Shown piece after piece: positions 24,265-29,236 of a DNA stretch of 29,236 bases. Source of the DNA: CAZVRZ01 sp964629965 (GTDB taxonomy: Bacteria > Chloroflexota > Anaerolineae > Anaerolineales > UBA4823); NCBI GenBank assembly GCA_964629965.1, contig CAZVRZ010000066.1, forward strand, positions 1 to 29,236, in the 5' to 3' direction. Both the position numbers and the translations under genes were made by a program. The notes under the pieces are model-generated. The model was given only the letters and a program-made list of their open reading frames with translations. It was not told the origin of the DNA and made no database searches. Position 1 is the stretch's first letter, and each line of letters starts with the position of its first letter.

Positions 24265-24292
24265 TTGACAAAAGTTAACTAAATAGTATAAT
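24265..24292 (+). promoter_or_regulatory. Perfect consensus promoter of the TetR gene
   Basis: TTGACA (24265-24270) and TATAAT (24287-24292) both match the sigma-70 consensus exactly, with 16 bases between. An eight-base palindrome AGTTAACT lies within the spacer (24273-24280). The start site would be near 24299, about 55 bases before the ATG. Confidence 0.7.
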
Positions 24293-24309
24293 ACATGCGA
24301 ATATCGTTA

Positions 24310-24323
24310 ATTTATATATAAAT
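24310..24323. promoter_or_regulatory. AT palindrome, candidate TetR operator
   Basis: ATTTATATATAAAT is a perfect 14-base palindrome between the predicted start site and the TetR start codon. A dyad in this position is typical of autoregulated TetR-family genes. AT-rich palindromes also arise by chance, so operator function is only inferred. Confidence 0.35.
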
Positions 24324-24353
24324 CGTAAATTCAACACATTGGATGGCTGCCCC

Positions 24354-24920
24354 ATGAACGATCAAAAGAGGAAACGCTCCGGAAAAAAATATGCCCTGCT
24401 GGTTGAAACCGCAAAAGGGTTGTTTTTAAAGCACGGCATAAAACGGGTGACCGTGGAAGAAATTTGCGCAAAGTCTGCTGTCAGTAAAGTAACATTCTAC
24501 AAGTATTTTTCCGACAAAATGCAGCTGGCTCGCTTGATCATCGATCAGCTGAATGATGAGGGCTTTTCGAAGTTTGATGAAATCAATCGCTTGGATCTTC
24601 CGTATCCTGAAAAGATCGATTTGATGACCCAATGGCGGGTTGCATTTTTTTCTCAAATGGCAGCCGAATTCATTGAGGATGTCTTACTATTCGAGGATAT
24701 CCACCAGGAAGTGGAAAAGCGTTATCTGAGAAATATTGTCGATGCGCAAGAAAAGGGAGAGATCCGGCCCGACCTCTCTCCTGAACTCATCTTACTGGTC
24801 ACTGAAAAACTCAACGATATCGTCAAAGATGGAAGTTGGAGGGCGATATTTACGGATTTTAATGAGTTTCAACGCCAGATCCGCAAAATGTATTACTACG
24901 GCCTGCTGGAAAACAAGTAG
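24354..24920 (+). CDS. TetR-family transcriptional regulator
   Basis: The ATG at 24354 is preferred to a TTG five codons upstream. The 188-residue protein has the TetR DNA-binding helix-turn-helix at about residues 15-62 (AKGLFLKHGIKRVTVEEICAKSAVSKVTFYKYFSDKMQLARLII), followed by an all-helical ligand or dimer domain (FFSQMAAEFIEDVLLFEDIHQEVEKRYL). The C-terminal part diverges as usual, so the inducer is unknown. It has a perfect consensus promoter and an AT palindrome in its leader. The alpha/beta hydrolase starts 44 bases downstream, so the regulator probably controls both genes by derepression. Confidence 0.9.
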   Translation: MNDQKRKRSGKKYALLVETAKGLFLKHGIKRVTVEEICAKSAVSKVTFYKYFSDKMQLARLIIDQLNDEGFSKFDEINRLDLPYPEKIDLMTQWRVAFFSQMAAEFIEDVLLFEDIHQEVEKRYLRNIVDAQEKGEIRPDLSPELILLVTEKLNDIVKDGSWRAIFTDFNEFQRQIRKMYYYGLLENK

Positions 24921-24964
24921 GCTTTCCATTTTAATGCTGAAATTCGCTTTTGAGGAGGTTCTAG

Positions 24965-26167
24965 ATGAACAACCAGGTTCCTGCAGTCCCGCAAGAAAGA
25001 GGCTCAACGATGAAAAAAGAAACACCGGTTATCTTTCCCGTTGGTTACCACCGCTTCCATAAGAGCCAGGTTTACAATTACCAGTTGAACCGCTGGTATT
25101 CATTAGGTTTCTTCAAGTTTGAGGATATCGCGCATATCGGTGAGCGCATATCAACGTTCGCCGATTGGAAAACAGAAATGCTGAAACTCGCTGAAAAGGC
25201 GCAGGCAGAAAACCGTTTGCTGAATGCCGCCTTCTATTACCGGGCAGCCGAGTTTTACACACTCAACAAGGATCACCCGGGAAAAGAATTTTATTATGAC
25301 CGCTTTATTAGCCTGTTCTACCAGGCCGTTGCGGGAGAGCCGTTTGAAAGGCTGACCGCGCCTTATGGGTCAGGCTACCTGCCAATCATTCGCATTGCGC
25401 CCCAGGGAGCGAAAATCGGCACACTGGTACTGCATGGGGGCTTTGATTCCTTCATCGAAGAATGGTATTACGCCATGAAGTATATTGCCATGCAAGGTTT
25501 TGAAGTGATCGGCTTTGAAGGGCCTGGGCAGGGCAATGTGATTCTGAAACAGGGGATAGCGTTAGATTATCAATGGGAAAAGCCGGTAAAGGCGGTTCTG
25601 GATGCCCTGGGCATTGAAGCGGCTGCCCTGTTTGGCTTATCGATGGGCGGTTGGTATTGCCTGCGGGCAGCGGCGTTTGAGCCGCGCATTAAGCACGTGA
25701 TTGCCTCCGGACACGCCGTAGATTATTCCAGAATTCCGCCGGATTTTGCGCGCTCGATGATGCTGTTTTTTATCAAGAATTATCGGGAGTACACCGCCAG
25801 GAAGTTTCAAATAATCCTTGATCAAGGGCGAAGCGACATGCAGAACTGGCAGACCAGCAACCTGGCGCATATCACCAAACTACCGCCGCTTGAGGCTTTT
25901 GAATATTCCTTGAATCTTAACCAGGAAAATCTGCATTGCGAAAAGATACAGCAAAACGTTTTATACCTGACCGGAAGGAATGACCATATTGTTCCGTTTA
26001 AGATGCACGCAAAACAGATCCAGTTGTTTCCGAACGCCGCATCTCTAACCGACAGGGTATTCACCAAGGAAGAAAATGCTCAAAACCACTGCCAGATTGG
26101 GAACATCCCATTAATGCTGGACGTTGTCTGTGATTGGTTAAAGGATAAACAGGGCAAGAGAGGATAA
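24965..26167 (+). CDS. Alpha/beta hydrolase
   Basis: GAGGAGG six bases before the ATG gives a strong start. The 400-residue cytoplasmic protein has a roughly 140-residue helical N-terminal cap-like part and then an alpha/beta hydrolase core. The oxyanion region is LVLHGGFDSFIEEWY, the nucleophile elbow GLSMGG contains S226, the acid is probably D340 (GRNDHIVP), and the base H375 (NHCQIGN), giving a complete Ser-Asp-His triad. The N-terminal layout recalls FrsA/dipeptidyl-peptidase-type serine hydrolases. The substrate is unknown; esters, amides or C-C bonds are possible. It follows the TetR gene by 44 bases and is probably its target. Confidence 0.87.
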   Translation: MNNQVPAVPQERGSTMKKETPVIFPVGYHRFHKSQVYNYQLNRWYSLGFFKFEDIAHIGERISTFADWKTEMLKLAEKAQAENRLLNAAFYYRAAEFYTLNKDHPGKEFYYDRFISLFYQAVAGEPFERLTAPYGSGYLPIIRIAPQGAKIGTLVLHGGFDSFIEEWYYAMKYIAMQGFEVIGFEGPGQGNVILKQGIALDYQWEKPVKAVLDALGIEAAALFGLSMGGWYCLRAAAFEPRIKHVIASGHAVDYSRIPPDFARSMMLFFIKNYREYTARKFQIILDQGRSDMQNWQTSNLAHITKLPPLEAFEYSLNLNQENLHCEKIQQNVLYLTGRNDHIVPFKMHAKQIQLFPNAASLTDRVFTKEENAQNHCQIGNIPLMLDVVCDWLKDKQGKRG

Positions 26168-26216
26168 CCTCTTCGTTCTGATCTGCGGGTTTCATTGTGC
26201 GAGCAGTTTTGTATGT

Positions 26217-26501
26217 ATGAAGGAGATCCTGGCCGCCTTTGATCGCCTGCCGCTCCGGGTGCAACATTTCGTGGTTGCCCGCACGAAGAAGTGTGATCAG
26301 TGCCGGTATTGTGTTCAAACCGACAAAACGGGCAAGCGTCCCCTGGCTGCCCAGTTGGTCAACTACCAGGGAAAGGAAGTCAATCTGTGCCCTTACTTCC
26401 CTGGATACAATTACTGTGAGCCAGAACTGAGTGACGATCAGGTGGATGATATGATCGCCATGCTGGGAGCGATGGACCGGCTGTTTGATGGCGTTTCATA
26501 G
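26217..26501 (+). CDS. Small Cys-rich protein, possibly the C-terminal remnant of a longer one
   Basis: The 94-residue product has a metal-binding pattern C26-x2-C29-x2-C32 followed by QTDKTGKRPLA and NLC58PYFPGYNYC67. This conserved-looking block suggests a zinc or iron-sulfur site. It lies 49 bases after the hydrolase stop on the same strand. No ribosome site precedes the ATG, and the frame stays open upstream through the gap into the hydrolase gene, reading ICGFHCASSFVC just before the methionine. Either translation begins at a non-standard site, or the N-terminal part of a longer protein has been lost. Function unknown. Confidence 0.5.
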   Translation: MKEILAAFDRLPLRVQHFVVARTKKCDQCRYCVQTDKTGKRPLAAQLVNYQGKEVNLCPYFPGYNYCEPELSDDQVDDMIAMLGAMDRLFDGVS

Positions 26502-26513
26502 GGCAGTTGGCCC

Positions 26514-27116
26514 CTACTTTTTTAGATTATCCTTTAGCCATTCGGTATTTTCAATTGATTTTTCCCAGTTCTTGAAAGCCTCTTGAGTGCCTTGTGTGCT
26601 GATATCTGTGTACGTAATTTGATCCAGGAAGACGATCACCTCTGACAATCGCCCTTCAATCAAGTTCACCGCGGCCGGCCTTGTGGTTGTGTCATCCTTG
26701 GCGTAATGGTGAAACTCGTGAATCACTTGATCGATCAACAGCACTTTTTCTTTCAATGATTTCGCGGTTGGGTAGTTCGCAAGATAATGTTCAAACCTTT
26801 TCGTGATATGTTCGGCGCCGCTCAGTTGTTTCCCTTGTATTGTGGCAAAGTAGTCCTGCCACGGCAGCTGCCAGCCGCAGGAACATTTAAGGATCGTTTC
26901 CTTTTTAGAATCGTGTTCAATTGTATGATTGCATTGGGGGCATTTTGCATGCCCTTGCGTGGCGTGGACGGCATCCACAAAGCTTTGGCATCTGCAGAAT
27001 AAGCCAATTCCTACTTCGTCGATGATTGATTCATCATAAATACCGGCAGCATCATTCCGATAGAACTCGAGTATCTTGGACTTCGGTATTCTTGGCGCCC
27101 AGGAAGGTAATTGCAT
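26514..27116 (-). CDS. Zinc-ribbon-like hypothetical protein
   Basis: This 200-residue protein has two CxxC-type groups: C-R-C near residue 42 and CPQC near 59, then C-S-C near 78 in ILKCSCGWQLPWQDYF. They suggest one or two zinc ribbons. The C-terminal half is helical and contains a conserved-looking block DQVIHEFHHYAKDDTTTRPAAVNLIEG (H-x-x-H-H). I do not recognise the family. AAAGG lies about ten bases before the ATG. It begins 76 bases after the other Cys-rich gene on the same strand, so the two may be co-transcribed. The gene is convergent with the small Cys-rich gene ending at 26501. Confidence 0.6.
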   Translation of the reverse strand: MQLPSWAPRIPKSKILEFYRNDAAGIYDESIIDEVGIGLFCRCQSFVDAVHATQGHAKCPQCNHTIEHDSKKETILKCSCGWQLPWQDYFATIQGKQLSGAEHITKRFEHYLANYPTAKSLKEKVLLIDQVIHEFHHYAKDDTTTRPAAVNLIEGRLSEVIVFLDQITYTDISTQGTQEAFKNWEKSIENTEWLKDNLKK

Positions 27117-27192
27117 CTATGTTGAACCTTTCTAAACAAAAGAGGTAACTACTCAGGTAGAAACAGGATGAAAATTCGGAATGGTCCATTCG

Positions 27193-27642
27193 TTAGTAAT
27201 GGGCCCAAATTTTTCTGAGAGGCGATCCTAAAATTGTTTCAAGTTGGTTTATGCGCACATCAGTGATATCCACTTTAGGATTGCTAATCTCAATCAAGAA
27301 CCGAGCAAAGCCAGCTGGCCAGTCATAAATAAGGTCATTCAATGTTGTTTCTATACTACAACAGGGAGCTTTTACATTCAGGTTTTGAAAACCATTTGTT
27401 GAGGCATAATCCATAGCATTTTGCCACCATTCTAGATCAAGTGTTTGGTTGCAGCATGGACAAGCTACTCGTTCCAAGTTCGCACCCTGATCAACGAATC
27501 GAGGTGAATCACTAACTGAAACACGAACCATATCGGGAAAAGGGAAATCTTCTTCGAGTAGAAAGATGGCTTTGTCAATTGCAATTTTGTCAGGTATGAA
27601 CACTGGTGAAGACGGGATAAGCCGCAAATAATTATCCGACAT
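27193..27642 (-). CDS. Cys-rich hypothetical protein next to the IS66 transposase
   Basis: The start is set at MSDNYLRLIPSSPVF, giving 149 residues; an in-frame extension runs back into the transposase gene and looks spurious. Visible features are ERVACPCCNQTLDLEWW (CPCC) and VKAPCCSIETTLNDLIYDWPAGFARF, then LETILGSPLRKIWAHY. The two Cys-Cys pairs resemble a zinc site. The pattern recalls a widespread uncharacterised family, which I cannot name; an immunity or antitoxin-type role is possible but unsupported. Only 19 bases separate it from the transposase stop, so the IS end must lie at the very front of this gene, or the gene travels with the IS. Confidence 0.6.
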   Translation of the reverse strand: MSDNYLRLIPSSPVFIPDKIAIDKAIFLLEEDFPFPDMVRVSVSDSPRFVDQGANLERVACPCCNQTLDLEWWQNAMDYASTNGFQNLNVKAPCCSIETTLNDLIYDWPAGFARFLIEISNPKVDITDVRINQLETILGSPLRKIWAHY

Positions 27643-29236
27643 AACAATTATCCGTAGTGGTTCAGGCAGACAAAGAGACGAAAGGAGGGCAGTAGGGCTT
27701 TCCATCCATGGCTAAGCGAAGAACAGCAAGCATACGCTGTCCATTCTTCCGGGCCGTAGAGAGATAAGCACGAACCGTACAGAATATCTCAGCGCCATGG
27801 TTGGAACGGAACCCACCCGACACTTTCATTTTGACTTTCATCATGCGCAGATCGCGTTCTGCCTGATTATTGTCAAATGGCACCTTAAAATCGCACATAA
27901 ACGCGAGCACCGCGTCTTTGTGATCTCTCAGTCGCTCTAACAGGTTTCTGGGTGGGCTTTTAGCCGTTCGTCCCCGCTTTTTGGGCAATTGCGGATCTAC
28001 TTCCGGCAGCGGATTAGCCTGGAGACCCTGCTCGATCAGCCGGTCATAGCGCTGCTCAAAATCGGCTAACTGCGTTGAGGATAGCTCCGGCTGCGTAATG
28101 CGCACTTGGTCAACGCTTTCCTTGATCTCTATGAGGAGATCCAAGAAACCTTGTTCCCATTCCTGCGGGTAGCGTTCTATGAGAAAAAGCAGTTCGCGCA
28201 GGTGATGGGCATTGCACAACCCGTGCAGAATGGCGGAATAGCGAAAGTAGGATTTCCAACCATCGTGCATGGCCCGACCGTGTAAGTTGGGCAGAATGCC
28301 CATGGCATCGGTGGCTTCCTGGCCTCGTTTGGCGTGGCAGGCATAGCAAGTGAGCCGTGCGGTACTGGCCGAATGAAACCAATGCAGCTTGCCGTTGATA
28401 TGTGTGCCGGTTTCGTCGAAATGGACCACAGCTTCTTGCTCGGTCAGGTGTCGTTTGATGGCTACATTGACCGGCGCCACCTGTTCGGCCACCACCCGTG
28501 CAGCCTCAAAGATCGTGCCTTCTGCCAGGGGATGCTCAAACACATCAGCGAAGGTCTCGCTGACCCGTTCTAAAGGAAGCATCTGATATTGGTTCAGGTA
28601 CACGGCCAGGGCGCGGATCTCCGGGCCATATTGAACCGGCTGCGTCACCCCTTCTGGAAAGCTCGCTCGGTTCTCAGCTCCACAAGCCGGACAGTGCTTG
28701 ATCTCCCCTTGATGTTCGGTTACTTCTACTCGGGGCTTGGGTAGGTCAAACACCTGACGCTTTTCAAGGTTAATGGCGCTGACCTGCTCCAGCGCTGCCT
28801 GGCAGCGTTTGCACTGCTTTACAGAATGCACCTGGATGTGATCCGGATGGGCAACGGCTTTCAACGTGTTCCCTTTGTGACCGGGCTGTCCGCCGCTTTT
28901 CTTTCCCTGCCGCTTCCGCAGGCTTTTGGGTGCCGGTTTGGCCAGCCCATCACTGGAAGGTGGTTTGCCACTGTTTCGACTGTTCTTGGATACGCGATCT
29001 TCCAGCGCTTGTACCCGCGCGGCTAACTGACCAACCGTTCGATGAAACAGGACAACTACAGCTTCTTTGCCTTGATCATAAGCTGCACCGATTTCTTCAT
29101 CGCTGGGTAACTGGAACGGTTCCATTGCCTAATTGTGCTCGCGTTTTACGATTTTGACAATGTTAATGTGCTTTTGGCTTTATGCCTGAGATACCGTGAC
29201 AAATGTCAAGCCTTTGATGTGGCCCAACTGGGGTCA
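27643..29236. mobile_element. IS66-type insertion sequence, ends not defined
   Basis: The transposase at 27662-29125 marks an insertion sequence. The left boundary must fall close to 27643-27661 if the neighbouring Cys-rich gene is intact. Upstream of the transposase, 29126-29236 shows no gene and an imperfect promoter at best. I could not match inverted terminal repeats between the two sides, so the right end probably lies outside the window. Confidence 0.55.
27662..29125 (-). CDS. IS66-family transposase (single-ORF type)
   Basis: The 487-residue protein has the IS66 layout: an N-terminal coiled segment (LAARVQALEDRVSKNSRNSGKPPSSDG), a basic SGGQPGHKG region, a zinc-binding part (CKRCQAAL, CPACG), and a DDE catalytic core. 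Candidate acidic residues are in VVHFDETG, AMHDGWKSYF and the final NNQAERDLRMMKVKMKVSGGFRS block. It appears full length, with no frameshift or stop. The accessory TnpA/TnpB genes of classical IS66 elements are not in the window. Terminal inverted repeats were not found by eye; the right end may lie beyond the window edge. Confidence 0.93.
   Translation of the reverse strand: MEPFQLPSDEEIGAAYDQGKEAVVVLFHRTVGQLAARVQALEDRVSKNSRNSGKPPSSDGLAKPAPKSLRKRQGKKSGGQPGHKGNTLKAVAHPDHIQVHSVKQCKRCQAALEQVSAINLEKRQVFDLPKPRVEVTEHQGEIKHCPACGAENRASFPEGVTQPVQYGPEIRALAVYLNQYQMLPLERVSETFADVFEHPLAEGTIFEAARVVAEQVAPVNVAIKRHLTEQEAVVHFDETGTHINGKLHWFHSASTARLTCYACHAKRGQEATDAMGILPNLHGRAMHDGWKSYFRYSAILHGLCNAHHLRELLFLIERYPQEWEQGFLDLLIEIKESVDQVRITQPELSSTQLADFEQRYDRLIEQGLQANPLPEVDPQLPKKRGRTAKSPPRNLLERLRDHKDAVLAFMCDFKVPFDNNQAERDLRMMKVKMKVSGGFRSNHGAEIFCTVRAYLSTARKNGQRMLAVLRLAMDGKPYCPPFVSLSA

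Noticed and set aside
29126..29236. Search for the IS66 right-end inverted repeat
   Set aside because: No sequence matching the region after the transposase stop was found; TGACA-AA-TGTCA at 29197-29208 is too short to call an end.
1..29236. tRNA genes, rRNA genes and CRISPR arrays
   Set aside because: No cloverleaf-like segment, rRNA-like block or regularly spaced direct repeats were noticed; a covariance-model scan was not possible here.

Overview
The window looks like chromosomal DNA from a bacterium of the phylum Chloroflexota, probably the class Anaerolineae. This is an inference from gene style. Two secreted proteins end in a YLP(I/L)xxR-type tail, there are lipoproteins with long Thr/Pro linkers, and an Fe-S activase of anaerobic acyl-CoA chemistry is present. 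No rRNA, tRNA or CRISPR array was seen, and there is no phage or conjugation module. The only recognisable mobile element is an IS66-type transposase at the right edge.

Layout. (1) 108-4382 (+): a very large fused activase of the 2-hydroxyacyl-CoA dehydratase activator family. It has a consensus-like promoter so close to the start codon that the mRNA would be nearly leaderless. (2) 8044-4458 (-): a tightly packed likely operon read from a TTGTAA-N18-TATAAT promoter. It encodes an ATCH-like hydrolase, an isoprenylcysteine-methyltransferase-like membrane protein, a 39-codon micro-ORF coupled by an ATGA overlap, a secreted YLP-tailed protein and an SRPBCC protein. (3) 8337-12514 (+): a row of small accessory genes (membrane-anchored protein, DinB-like, VanZ/DUF2809-like, GNAT, STAS/SpoIIAA-like) and a lipoprotein serine hydrolase of the beta-lactamase class C type. 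The STAS-like gene has a leader with two perfect hairpins. (4) 12656-15784 (+): a 1042-residue protein with a cytoplasmic FHA domain, a membrane segment, a large outer domain carrying HELFH, and two more membrane segments. (5) 23632-15861 (-): a three-propeller secreted protein, a GH3 beta-glucosidase, then a DinB-like / QueG-like Fe-S / lipoprotein operon. (6) 24354-26501 (+): a TetR regulator with a perfect consensus promoter and an AT palindrome, an alpha/beta hydrolase and a small Cys-rich protein. (7) 29125-26514 (-): the IS66 transposase followed by two uncharacterised Cys-rich proteins.

How the genes may work together. The TetR regulator probably controls the adjacent hydrolase. The minus-strand group at 8044-4458 is probably one transcript. 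The DinB/QueG-like/lipoprotein genes form a second one, with the last two genes overlapping. Dispersed GC-rich intergenic repeats (near 4399 and 20610-20697) share sequence with the repeat-built linker of the serine hydrolase at 11140-11277. The strongest candidate for an undescribed system is the FHA-membrane-HExxH protein, followed by the ATGA-coupled micro-ORF operon and the structured leader at 10429-10565. All functional statements are family-level readings made by eye; no database search was run.
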